Below, in pieces: positions 45,675-54,490 of a stretch of 64,000 nucleotides of DNA (positions are counted from its first letter, which is position 1; each line of letters starts with the position of its first letter). The translations under genes were made by a program, and so were the position numbers. Origin of the DNA: Chitinophagaceae bacterium UBA2375 (GTDB taxonomy: Bacteria > Bacteroidota > Bacteroidia > Chitinophagales > Chitinophagaceae); NCBI GenBank assembly GCA_002343985.1, contig DDTB01000029.1, positions 1 through 64,000 on the forward strand, in the 5' to 3' direction. The notes under the pieces were generated by a model. It did not search any database, had not been told where the DNA came from, and was given only the letters and a program-made list of their open reading frames with translations.

Positions 45675-46676
45675 ATGAAACGCTTGATCCAAATTGGAAA
45701 TGCCTGGAATTGGCGCATGTTTGCGCTGGGATTTTTGCTGATGGCAAACTCATCAAATGCGCAACACCTGTCATTACGCACAGGGAAAATGCGCTGGGAA
45801 GCCGGCATCAATCTGGGCCCAACATTCTTTCTTGGCGACCTGGGCGGCAATGCCGGAAAAGGAACCCGATTCCTGAAAGACCTGAACCTGGAACTGACAA
45901 AACTCATGAAAGGCGCATACGTTGCCGTTTACCCAAACCATTGGTTTGGCTTCAGGGCAGCCATGCAATACACATATGTGGAAGGGAGGGATAATATCAT
46001 CAACACCAATGGTGTCAATGAATTGTGGAGGAAGCAACGAAACCTAGACTTTAAGAGTGATATATTTGAAGCCTACGGCGCCATTGAATTGTATCCTACC
46101 TTGATGTTTATAGACGATCCGGAAAACCTGCCAAGGCTCAGGCCTTACGGATTAATTGGAGCCGGCGTTTTCAAGTTTGACCCAAAAGGATCGATTACCA
46201 ATGCTCAAGGCGTAACCACATGGCACAAACTGCATCCACTCAGGACGGAGGGGCAGGGCATGGCGGAATACCCCGACAAAAAGCCTTATTCTCTGACGCA
46301 GATAAATATCCCGATGGGACTTGGCGTGCGTTACCAGTTTACCGAAAGGTTTAATGGATGTTTCGAATTATTGTACCGTAAAACATTTACGGATTATATC
46401 GACGATGTCAGCACGACTTATATAGACCCAAATCTTTTTGATGTGTACCTGACACCGGAACAGGCGCTGATTGCACGTGAAATACACGACAAAACCGTAG
46501 GCATCGTCACTCCCGGCGTAAACAGGTATGAACCGGGCACCCAAAGGGGCAACTCAAAGCAAATGGACGCGTACTTTTCGCTCGCGCTCCGCTTTGGCGT
46601 AACGCTTGGCGAAGTGTCGGAAACACGTCCGGACCGAAGGGCCCGCCAACAAATGAGGTGCCCGCACTTCTTCTAA
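45675..46676 (+). CDS. Outer-membrane beta-barrel protein, DUF6089-like
   Basis: The 333-residue product (ATG at 45675, beginning MKRLIQIGNAW; upstream codons from 45630 are not signal-peptide-like) has a signal peptide ending near SSNAQ. Alternating strands follow, with the WEAGINLGPTFFLGDLGGN start typical of DUF6089 proteins, which are predicted beta-barrels with a Porin-like topology in Bacteroidota. Late segments LGVRYQFTERFNGCFELLYRKTFTDYIDDVSTTY also fit. The role is unknown. The final strand region is followed by a basic tail ending in phenylalanine. Confidence 0.75.
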   Translation: MKRLIQIGNAWNWRMFALGFLLMANSSNAQHLSLRTGKMRWEAGINLGPTFFLGDLGGNAGKGTRFLKDLNLELTKLMKGAYVAVYPNHWFGFRAAMQYTYVEGRDNIINTNGVNELWRKQRNLDFKSDIFEAYGAIELYPTLMFIDDPENLPRLRPYGLIGAGVFKFDPKGSITNAQGVTTWHKLHPLRTEGQGMAEYPDKKPYSLTQINIPMGLGVRYQFTERFNGCFELLYRKTFTDYIDDVSTTYIDPNLFDVYLTPEQALIAREIHDKTVGIVTPGVNRYEPGTQRGNSKQMDAYFSLALRFGVTLGEVSETRPDRRARQQMRCPHFF

Positions 46677-46687
46677 TGTAAATAACA

Positions 46688-46786
46688 ATGAAAAGAAGTT
46701 ACAAATATCAACCCACCGTATTCAGGCTTCTCTTCATCCTGGTCTGTTTATTGATTGTGTTGATTTACAATGGCTTGAGGCAATAA
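46688..46786 (+). CDS. Possible 32-residue single-pass membrane peptide
   Basis: An ATG 11 bases past the barrel stop opens a frame of 32 codons. It encodes a positively charged N-terminus (MKRSYKYQ), one uninterrupted hydrophobic helix of about 17 residues (FRLLFILVCLLIVLIY) and a short tail (NGLRQ). This is the layout of a real small membrane protein, with the positive end expected inside. Its position suggests co-transcription with the barrel gene. There is no database support available here, so it remains a candidate. Confidence 0.45.
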   Translation: MKRSYKYQPTVFRLLFILVCLLIVLIYNGLRQ

Positions 46787-46845
46787 ACAGATTCAACATA
46801 CAATAAGTGCAAGTATATATAACAGAAGATAACTCCCTCAGAGCA

Positions 46846-46858
46846 CGTAACTGTTACG
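46846..46858. promoter_or_regulatory. Possible operator palindrome upstream of the histidine kinase gene
   Basis: CGTAAC-T-GTTACG is an inverted repeat with 6-base arms around one base, 121 bases upstream of the kinase start, in an otherwise empty 192-base spacer. A weak -7-like TATTTTCG follows at 46884-46891. Confidence 0.25.
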
Positions 46859-46978
46859 GCTGTAACCTCTGAAACCACAAATCTATTTTCGTTACTATGA
46901 CTTGCCTTATTCTTCGCGTATGCAACCATAGTATTGATAAAAAACCAACGAAAGGCATTAATCAAAAGGGATCTATCC

Positions 46979-48400
46979 ATGTTTAAAAAAATTGTTGGAT
47001 TTTTTAATGGGGTTAAATACCTGGGCTCATGGGAAGGCATGGATGATTATGAAAGAAGGCGATTAGGCATATTCAATCTCATTAACTTCTTTGGGTTCCT
47101 GACAGGCTTATGCATGCCCGTTGCCGGATTGTTAAACGAAGGGTACCTCCCACCATTGGCCTGGATTATAGCCGTTGCACCTGCTGTAATCAGCGGCCTG
47201 GTTCTTTTATTCAATTATTTCCAGGAACACCGAAAATCGAGGATTATTTACTTCACTTGTTATCCGATCATCACATCAGTGGTTTACCTGGGAGATATAG
47301 ATGTAGGCATCAACTTATTCCTGCTTCTGTATGCCGTACTTGCGGTGTTTTTCCTGCAACGCATCAGTAATGTAGCATTTGCCGTAATCTTTTCTGTGAG
47401 CTGTTATGTTTCGGTTACACTCATTTACAGAAACTATACATTCAGGCTGGAAGACATCAACTATCCTTTTTATGTAGCTAACCAGGTACTGGCCATTCTG
47501 TTCATTTTCGCAGGCATCATCCTGATTAAAAAAGAAAGCAATGGATACCAGGCAGAGATACTGGAAAGGAACCGGTTGCTGGAAGAAAAAAATTATGAGA
47601 TTGAATGTCAAAAGATACTGCTTGCAGAAAAAGCCACACAACTGGAGGAGCAAACCAGGCAACTGTCAGAATTAAACGCGGTAAAGAACAGGCTGTTCTC
47701 AATCATTGGCCACGACCTGCGCACACCCATTTACGGCTTGCGCAACCTCTTCAAAAATGTTCAGCAGTACGATCTTCCTGGGGATGATATCAAACTGCTT
47801 GTACCAGAAATATCACAAGACTTACAGCATATTACCGGACTTATGGAAAACCTCCTGCAGTGGGCTAAAAGCCAAATGCAGGGCAACCAGGTGAACCCGA
47901 CTGACTTTGATTTGTATGCAGTAATAAAGGAGGTATATCAACAAACCCAAATCCAGGCGCAACAAAAATATGTTGGTATTAAGATACCGCGCGAAGATGA
48001 AATTATGGTTCATGCAGACCGGGATATGATCAGCCTGGTGTTAAGGAACCTGGTTTCAAACGCGATTAAATTCACGGATAAAGCCGGGCAGGTAACAATT
48101 GATATAGAAGAACAACCAGGCAGTCTGCTGGTGCTGGTTAGGGACACCGGAATGGGCATCAGCCCGGAGAACCTGAAAAAGATCCTTGAACAGCAATACT
48201 TCAGTACAAAAGGCACTTCAAATGAACATGGCACCGGGCTAGGCTTAATGCTCTGCAGAGATTTTGTGGAAAAAAACAAAGGCCGTTTTGATATTGAAAG
48301 TAAGGTCGGCGCGGGAACTGTATGCAGCTTCAGCATCCCATACAGTCCGGAAATTGACCATGAAGAACTACTGCAACAATCTGGCGAATTAGATGCTTAA
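46979..48400 (+). CDS. Membrane sensor histidine kinase, orphan
   Basis: The 473-residue kinase has about six membrane helices in residues 25-185, a coiled coil (KNYEIECQKILLAEKATQLE onward, about 200-235), a HisKA dimerisation domain with the phospho-accepting His245 in FSIIGHDLRTP, and an HATPase domain with N-box NLVSNAIKFT, G1 DTGMGIS and G2 GTGLGLML. The frame opens at a TTG at 46934, but the ATG at 46979 (MFKKIVGF) is better. No response regulator is adjacent, so the partner is elsewhere. The membrane part lacks a recognisable extracellular sensor domain. Confidence 0.9.
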   Translation: MFKKIVGFFNGVKYLGSWEGMDDYERRRLGIFNLINFFGFLTGLCMPVAGLLNEGYLPPLAWIIAVAPAVISGLVLLFNYFQEHRKSRIIYFTCYPIITSVVYLGDIDVGINLFLLLYAVLAVFFLQRISNVAFAVIFSVSCYVSVTLIYRNYTFRLEDINYPFYVANQVLAILFIFAGIILIKKESNGYQAEILERNRLLEEKNYEIECQKILLAEKATQLEEQTRQLSELNAVKNRLFSIIGHDLRTPIYGLRNLFKNVQQYDLPGDDIKLLVPEISQDLQHITGLMENLLQWAKSQMQGNQVNPTDFDLYAVIKEVYQQTQIQAQQKYVGIKIPREDEIMVHADRDMISLVLRNLVSNAIKFTDKAGQVTIDIEEQPGSLLVLVRDTGMGISPENLKKILEQQYFSTKGTSNEHGTGLGLMLCRDFVEKNKGRFDIESKVGAGTVCSFSIPYSPEIDHEELLQQSGELDA

Positions 48401-48415
48401 CGCACATAATGCATA

Positions 48416-51301
48416 CTAAGCCAATTCCGCTTTCAGGTATTTGCCTGTTAGGCTGGCTTTCACTTTAACCAAGCCTTCAGGAACACCCTCAAACAAAATC
48501 TCACCTCCTCCTGATCCGCCCTCGGGGCCAATATCAATAATGTGATCAGCCACTTTGATCATATCAAGGTTATGTTCGATGACTAAAACGGTATTACCGC
48601 GCTCCACCAACTTATGCAATACATCGAGCAGGTGCTGTATATCCTGGAAATGCAATCCGGTTGTGGGTTCATCTAAAATATAAAATGTCCGTCCCGTATC
48701 TCTTTTCCCCAGTTCGGTTGCCAGTTTAACGCGCTGTGCCTCACCACCGCTTAATGTCACGGCGCTTTGGCCAAGGGATATATACCCCAACCCTACTTCC
48801 TGCAACACTTTTATTTTCCGGTAAATGAATGGTACGGGTTGAAAAAAATCGACGGCTTCATCCACCGTCATATTCAAAACATCGCTGATAGATTTTCCCT
48901 TATACCTGATCTCCAGGGTTTCCCGGTTGTACCTTTTCCCATTGCATTTTTCACAATGCACATACACATCCGGCAGGAAATTCATTTCAATCACCCTCAT
49001 ACCCCCACCCTCGCAAACTTCGCAACGGCCGCTTTTTACATTAAACGAAAAACGTCCGGCATTATACCCGCGTATCTTGGCTTCTGGTACCGCGGCGAAC
49101 AAAGTACGTATGTCGGTAAAAAATCCGCAGTATGTGGCCGGATTACTTCGGGGCGTGCGTCCAATCGGGCTTTGATCAATTTCAATGACCTTATCAATAT
49201 GCTCAAGCCCTTTGATCGACTGATAGGGCAAGGGCTGCATACGCGAGCGATAACAATGGTTGCTCAAAATAGGATACAGTGTATCATTGATCAATGTAGA
49301 CTTGCCGCTTCCGCTCACGCCGGTAACCAGGATCAATTTGCCCAAAGGAAAACGTGCCATTACATTCTTCAGATTATTTCCTGATGCGCCAGTCAAAATA
49401 ATGGCATCACCGTTTCCTTTTCTTCGTGTAGCCGGTACCGGTATTTTTTTCCTGCCCGATAAATAATCAGCGGTTTCCGTGCCTGATTTCAAAACATCTT
49501 CGGGTGTCCCTGCCGCCACGATCTTTCCGCCGTGGATACCCGCCCTTGGCCCGATATCCACCAGGTGGTCTGCCGCCAGCATGATATCCTTATCATGTTC
49601 CACCACCAGTACACTGTTGCCGATATCCCTTAAATTCTGCAAGGCATGGATCAACCGCTGGTTATCGCGCTGATGCAGGCCAATGCTGGGCTCATCCAGT
49701 ATATAAGTGATGCCCTGTAATTGTGATCCTATTTGTGTCGCAAGCCGTATGCGCTGGTACTCACCGCCGCTCAGGCTTTTTGACGGACGGTCAAGCGAAA
49801 GATACGACAGTCCAACATCCAGCAAAAACTGTAAACGGTCATGTATTTCTTTCAGGATATCTTTTGCGATGACCTGTTGTTTGGCGCTTAACTTTGTATA
49901 AGACTTTGTGAACCATTGCTGCAATTCATCAAGCCCCATGCGGCTCAGGTCAGAAATATTCTTGTCAACAACCCTGAACCACTGGCTTTCTTTTCTCAAT
50001 CTCGAACCCTGGCATGTTTGGCAACTGCGCATCACCATGAACTTTTCCACCCAGTCACGCAAATACTCTGATGTGTTGGTACCGGTGAACCACCTGCGCA
50101 GCATGGTAACGACACCTTCAAATTCTGTGGCATAATACACCGGCCCTTCGGATACATCGTTCATATCAACCTCATGTAAACGCATGGCTTCAGGATCTGC
50201 ATCCGCCTTACCGTATAAGAGGATATTTTTTGCGGCAGGCGATAATTCAACCCAGGGTTTTTCTAGGCTGATTTTATGTTTGCGCGCAACCTGCTGTACC
50301 TGACGGTAGATATAAGCTTCCCGCTCTTCACCCAGGGGAGCCAGGGCACCTTCGCTGACAGACAACTGGCCATCCGGGATCACCGCCTCCAAATTCACTT
50401 CATGCATTGTGCCCAAACCCTTACAGGAAGGGCAAGCGCCATACGGCGAATTAAATGAAAAACTATTGGGGGATGGCTCCTCGTAACTCAACCCCGTATC
50501 AATACACATCAACTGTTTGCTATACTGCAAGAGGCTATTGGTATCATGATCGAAAATGAACAACAGGTCTTTGCCCATTTGCAAAGATTTCTGCACACTT
50601 TGCGCGATCCTTAATTTCATATCGGGTGTCACCTGCAGGCGATCCACCACCACTTCAATATCATGGATTTTGTACCGGTCAACCTGCATACGTGGTGCAA
50701 GGTCGAGAATCTCACCATCTACCCGCACCTTCACAAAACCCTTTTTCCGGATATCTTCAAACAATTCCCGGTAATGCCCTTTGCGTCCCCTGATCAAAGG
50801 CGCGAGCAATGTGATCTTCCTGCCCTTTAAACGGCCATAGATGTGTGCAATAATTTCCTCTTCACTGAATTTTACCATCTTCTTACCGGTCTCATAACTA
50901 TACGCTTCCCCAACCCTCGCAAACAACAATCTCAAAAAATCATACAATTCCGTAATGGTACCTACCGTACTCCTTGGGTTCTTATTGGTGGTTTTCTGTT
51001 CTATTGAAATCACTGGCGACAAGCCTGTAATCTTATCTACATCCGGCCGTTCCATATCCCCGATAAACTGGCGCGCATAAGCGGAAAAACTTTCCATATA
51101 CCTGCGCTGGCCTTCGTTGTATAAAGTATCAAAAGCGAGTGAAGACTTACCGCTGCCGCTGACACCGGTGAAAACTACAAGCTTCTGCTTGGGAATACGG
51201 ATATCAATATTTTTCAGGTTATGCTCTCGTGCGCCAACTACTTCTATCACATCAGCATGTGACTCTTCAGATACCTTTGTTTTAACCTTTGCTTTACTCA
51301 T
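48416..51301 (-). CDS. uvrA: Excinuclease ABC subunit A
   Basis: UvrA recognises DNA lesions in nucleotide excision repair and loads UvrB. The 961-residue product (ATG at 51301, starting MSKAKVKT; an upstream start at 51352 would add 17 residues) has both ABC modules: GVSGSGKSSL and GVSGSGKSTL Walker A motifs, signatures LSGGEYQRIRLATQ and LSGGEAQRVKLATEL, and zinc fingers (CPSCKGLG region; CEVCEGGG with CEKCNGKRY). A -7-like element lies just upstream of the start, and the S9 peptidase terminator separates it from the previous gene. Confidence 0.97.
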   Translation of the reverse strand: MSKAKVKTKVSEESHADVIEVVGAREHNLKNIDIRIPKQKLVVFTGVSGSGKSSLAFDTLYNEGQRRYMESFSAYARQFIGDMERPDVDKITGLSPVISIEQKTTNKNPRSTVGTITELYDFLRLLFARVGEAYSYETGKKMVKFSEEEIIAHIYGRLKGRKITLLAPLIRGRKGHYRELFEDIRKKGFVKVRVDGEILDLAPRMQVDRYKIHDIEVVVDRLQVTPDMKLRIAQSVQKSLQMGKDLLFIFDHDTNSLLQYSKQLMCIDTGLSYEEPSPNSFSFNSPYGACPSCKGLGTMHEVNLEAVIPDGQLSVSEGALAPLGEEREAYIYRQVQQVARKHKISLEKPWVELSPAAKNILLYGKADADPEAMRLHEVDMNDVSEGPVYYATEFEGVVTMLRRWFTGTNTSEYLRDWVEKFMVMRSCQTCQGSRLRKESQWFRVVDKNISDLSRMGLDELQQWFTKSYTKLSAKQQVIAKDILKEIHDRLQFLLDVGLSYLSLDRPSKSLSGGEYQRIRLATQIGSQLQGITYILDEPSIGLHQRDNQRLIHALQNLRDIGNSVLVVEHDKDIMLAADHLVDIGPRAGIHGGKIVAAGTPEDVLKSGTETADYLSGRKKIPVPATRRKGNGDAIILTGASGNNLKNVMARFPLGKLILVTGVSGSGKSTLINDTLYPILSNHCYRSRMQPLPYQSIKGLEHIDKVIEIDQSPIGRTPRSNPATYCGFFTDIRTLFAAVPEAKIRGYNAGRFSFNVKSGRCEVCEGGGMRVIEMNFLPDVYVHCEKCNGKRYNRETLEIRYKGKSISDVLNMTVDEAVDFFQPVPFIYRKIKVLQEVGLGYISLGQSAVTLSGGEAQRVKLATELGKRDTGRTFYILDEPTTGLHFQDIQHLLDVLHKLVERGNTVLVIEHNLDMIKVADHIIDIGPEGGSGGGEILFEGVPEGLVKVKASLTGKYLKAELA

Positions 51302-51313
51302 AAAATGGGGCTG

Positions 51314-51321
51314 TAAAGATA
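51314..51321 (-). promoter_or_regulatory. Candidate -7 element for uvrA
   Basis: TATCTTTA on the minus strand, one base from consensus, with TTTG (51342-51339) 17 bases upstream. It is 12 bases from the ATG, implying a very short leader. Confidence 0.45.
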
Positions 51322-51330
51322 CAAATAAAG

Positions 51331-51363
51331 AACCCTGCCAAATAGGAATCAAATGACAGGGTT
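51331..51363 (-). terminator. Terminator of the S9 peptidase gene
   Basis: On the minus strand AACCCTGTCA pairs with TGGCAGGGTT (10 bp with one wobble pair, 13-base loop), followed by the T-rich CTTTATTTG. It is 44 bases past the stop. The T tract is modest. Confidence 0.55.
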
Positions 51364-51406
51364 ATGATAACAAATCGTGTTCAGGAAGGTTTCAATGCGT
51401 ACCTTA

Positions 51407-53338
51407 TTATTCCAGGAGGTATTTACGCATAAACATAACCGTTGCGTAACGCTGAAAATCGGCATTGGCTTTTTTCCTGAAACCATGCCCTTCGTCCTTT
51501 GCCTCCAGGTACCATACCTCGCCGCCATTCGCCTTCACTTTATCTGCCATTTGAACAGCTTCCGTTCTGGGTACCCGGGGATCATTCCCGCCCTGAACAA
51601 TGAATAATGGTTTGGTGATCTTTCCGGCATTGGTCAGGGGCGATATTTTTTCCAAAAAGGCATACATGGCCGTGTCGCGCTCATCCCCATATTCCACGCG
51701 GCGTAAATCCCTGCGGTAGCTTTCTGTATTTTTTAAAAACGTATTGAAATTGGAAATACCAACCACATCAAGCCCGCAACGGATGCGGTCATTGTAATGT
51801 GTGGCAACGGCGAGGGTCATATACCCTCCATAACTGCCGCCCGTCACCATCACGCGGCTGGCATCCAGCTCAGGCTGTTGGGCAATCCAATCCAGTAAGG
51901 CACCGATATCTTTCACCGACTCTTCCCTTTTCATGCCATTATCCAGGGCAATAAATGTTTTACCAAACCCTGCGGAACCGCGGACATTCGGAAAAATCAT
52001 GACCACGCCCATTTCATTCAGGAAAAAATTATTTGATCCCAGGAACACAGGCCTCGATTGGCCTTCAGGTCCCCCATGAATGTTGATGACCACTGGCCTC
52101 TTGCCATTAAAACGCGGGTGCGCGCCATAATAAAAACCGCTGATCTCCAACCCGTCAAAACTTTTCCAGGTTACCAGCCTGGGCTCACTGAGTTGATCCG
52201 GCGCCATTCCACCCATCTCACTTTCCGTCCAACGCTCTGCTTTTTTGGTTGTGATGTCAACCACATAGATATCGGAAGCAGACCTGGCGGTATTCACAGA
52301 CAATGCGATATCCTTGCCGTTGCGATGGAAATCAGGGCGCGAATACACACCCACCGGCAATCCATCTATTTTCGAATATGCCTTACCGGTAGTTTGGAGG
52401 TGGTATAACACAGATTGCCCCGCTTCGTTTGTAATAAAAACGAGCTGCTTTCCATCTTCCGACAAGTCAAACCCATCCACATCCCAGTTCATCTTACTGA
52501 TATAATCTACAGACCTGCTGGCCAGGTTCATATAGGCCAGTCTTTTAAATTTGAAATCCTGGTCAGACAGGAAATAGATTCCCCGTCCATCCTTTGCAAA
52601 TTTTGCCTGCCCGTACGACACTTTCTTTCCATCCTTCCCTGTCAGCATCTCCATGGCGCCTGTTGCAATTTCGGCTAACCAGTACCGTGATTCATTGGCT
52701 GATATATATTCCATCAACAACAACTGCTTATCATCCGGCGACCAGTCCAGCACGCCCCAGCCCCCGCCTTTTAACTGCAATACCTGCTTTTCAGACGAAG
52801 GGTTTGCCGGATCCATGATATAAATATCCCGGTCGGCGCCATTGCGTTTTGTTGACGCATAGGCCATTTGTTTCCCCGAACGGCTCCATAATGGTGAACT
52901 GTTTTGCGAACGGCCACCATCTGTGATCAATACCGTTTTCCCTGTTTCAAGGTCAAGGCGGTACAGTTGCGCAAATTCATTTCCGCCAGCATCCTTACTA
53001 AAAATCACATATTTACCCTGTAATGGTTCATAACTGCCTGAACTCACGGCGTCCTCAAAGAATGTCATCTGCCTGCGGGCACCCATGGGCATGGCCAGTT
53101 GATGCAGTTGATTTGTATTGCCAAACCGTGTACTGATCAGCATACTGCGGTTTATCGGATGCCAACCTGCAAATCCTGCACTCCTCGATTCGGAGTAAAA
53201 CTGCATTTCTTCCTTAATTGAAAGAGGAATTGAAGGGATGCCATCCACTATTAAATTATTGCCGGGCGCAATTACAGCCGGCTGCTGGGCCAGGGCCATT
53301 TGTGAACAAAGCAAAAAAGAGAAGAACCATTTTTTCAT
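51407..53338 (-). CDS. Secreted S9 family prolyl oligopeptidase-type peptidase
   Basis: The 643-residue protein has a signal peptide (LLCSQMALAQ) and a beta-propeller built from PD40/WD40-like repeats such as SPLWSRSGKQMAYAS and DWSPDDKQLLLM. The C-terminal alpha/beta hydrolase domain has a catalytic Ser502 (GGSYGGY), Asp586 (GGNDPRVP) and His618 (DEGHGF), as in dipeptidyl peptidases and acylaminoacyl peptidases. It should cleave short peptides in the periplasm or outside. Substrate preference is not decidable. Confidence 0.93.
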   Translation of the reverse strand: MKKWFFSFLLCSQMALAQQPAVIAPGNNLIVDGIPSIPLSIKEEMQFYSESRSAGFAGWHPINRSMLISTRFGNTNQLHQLAMPMGARRQMTFFEDAVSSGSYEPLQGKYVIFSKDAGGNEFAQLYRLDLETGKTVLITDGGRSQNSSPLWSRSGKQMAYASTKRNGADRDIYIMDPANPSSEKQVLQLKGGGWGVLDWSPDDKQLLLMEYISANESRYWLAEIATGAMEMLTGKDGKKVSYGQAKFAKDGRGIYFLSDQDFKFKRLAYMNLASRSVDYISKMNWDVDGFDLSEDGKQLVFITNEAGQSVLYHLQTTGKAYSKIDGLPVGVYSRPDFHRNGKDIALSVNTARSASDIYVVDITTKKAERWTESEMGGMAPDQLSEPRLVTWKSFDGLEISGFYYGAHPRFNGKRPVVINIHGGPEGQSRPVFLGSNNFFLNEMGVVMIFPNVRGSAGFGKTFIALDNGMKREESVKDIGALLDWIAQQPELDASRVMVTGGSYGGYMTLAVATHYNDRIRCGLDVVGISNFNTFLKNTESYRRDLRRVEYGDERDTAMYAFLEKISPLTNAGKITKPLFIVQGGNDPRVPRTEAVQMADKVKANGGEVWYLEAKDEGHGFRKKANADFQRYATVMFMRKYLLE

Positions 53339-53462
53339 TGCATATAATTTTCAGGAAAATACTGCAAACAGTTGAATTAGTAAGAAAAGCTTGAAGAATG
53401 GACAAAAAAACAGGTTGAAGAATGTTCATCCTTCAACCTGTTCCCATAAATCATATGAAAGC

Positions 53463-54371
53463 TTATGGCCTTTGTGTGCGGATAAATTCGCTCAGGTCAG
53501 TTTTGCTGGAATCAAAGGAAAAAACATTACTCACCTTAAAATAGTTGCCCTGGTCAGTTGTGAAGCGGTATGCGTATTTGGCGAAATCAAGTTTTCCTTC
53601 TTCAAAAGAAAATAAATTACAAATAGCGACAACCTGGTCAGTGCTGAGGCAGTTTGCTGACGCGATGGTTTTGGCTGTCGACAACTTGGTATCATCAAAA
53701 GCGGCATCCTTAATAGTTGCCAGTGCAGCATTAAAATCATTCTGGCGCATGGGCCATCCATTGCAACCATTGCGGCCCCTCGGCGGGTTTGAACCCATGT
53801 TAGACGAACTGGTGGTTGTAGTAGTTGTGGAAGAACTGGTAAATACATCATCCGGTTCATTGATCACCACGTTCATGCTAACGCCCGGTACATTGATGCT
53901 GGCGCTGGCCGCATTGGTTGTGGTGGTAGTGGTGGTTTGACGCACAACACCGCCGCCTACTACGTCTATTCGCTCGCCAAAACGATGTACATAAGTTCCT
54001 GATGGCGCAATGAAGTTTTCCTGAACGGGAATAGCCGAGAAATAATTCATTTTGGGCTTACCCTGTTTGTCGCGACGGATCTTGTACGTAACATCCATGA
54101 ATGTTCCGTCGGCATCAGTCACTAAGAGGTTATTCTTGCTGATGGAAGCCATGCTTTGATCGGCAAAAATGATTTTAGCATTGTAATATGGCTGAGGCAG
54201 TTCCTCAATCCGGATATTCGACTGCGGTTCTTCATTTTGCTTCTCACCATTCAGAACAAGAAAAAACTTATCGCCATCTTCTGAGAAAATGGTCAGGTTG
54301 CCGGTGCGTTGCATTTGCGCCTGGCCAAAAAACGGGATGCATAAAGCAATGAGTAAAAAATATTTCGTCAT
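53463..54371 (-). CDS. Secreted DUF4476 protein with PEGA-like N-terminal domain
   Basis: The 302-residue protein has a signal peptide (FFGQAQ), then a beta domain at about 24-116 (LTIFSEDGDKFFLVLNGEKQ to YKIRRDK), a linker at about 145-195 with Thr runs (seven and six in a row) and a C-terminal DUF4476 domain at about 205-302 (FDDTKLSTAKTIAS, CLSTDQVVAICNLFSFEEGK). The beta domain is clearly the same as the two copies in the next upstream protein. The gene lies 119 bases downstream of that gene on the same strand. The function is unknown. Its position behind a T9SS protein suggests a surface or periplasmic role. Confidence 0.85.
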   Translation of the reverse strand: MTKYFLLIALCIPFFGQAQMQRTGNLTIFSEDGDKFFLVLNGEKQNEEPQSNIRIEELPQPYYNAKIIFADQSMASISKNNLLVTDADGTFMDVTYKIRRDKQGKPKMNYFSAIPVQENFIAPSGTYVHRFGERIDVVGGGVVRQTTTTTTTNAASASINVPGVSMNVVINEPDDVFTSSSTTTTTTSSSNMGSNPPRGRNGCNGWPMRQNDFNAALATIKDAAFDDTKLSTAKTIASANCLSTDQVVAICNLFSFEEGKLDFAKYAYRFTTDQGNYFKVSNVFSFDSSKTDLSEFIRTQRP

Positions 54372-54490
54372 ATATAATTGGTTTTTGATGCAGCTAAAAT
54401 ATATAAAAATTCATAGGATGTATGTTAAATAGCGCTTCCAACAAAAGATTAACAGATCATCCCCTCATGTGAAAAATTATTGTTAACAAG

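Noticed and set aside
53820..53945. Thr-codon runs in the DUF4476 gene as a phase-variable microsatellite
   Set aside because: The repeats are mixed ACC/ACT/ACA triplets, so slippage by whole units would not shift the frame.
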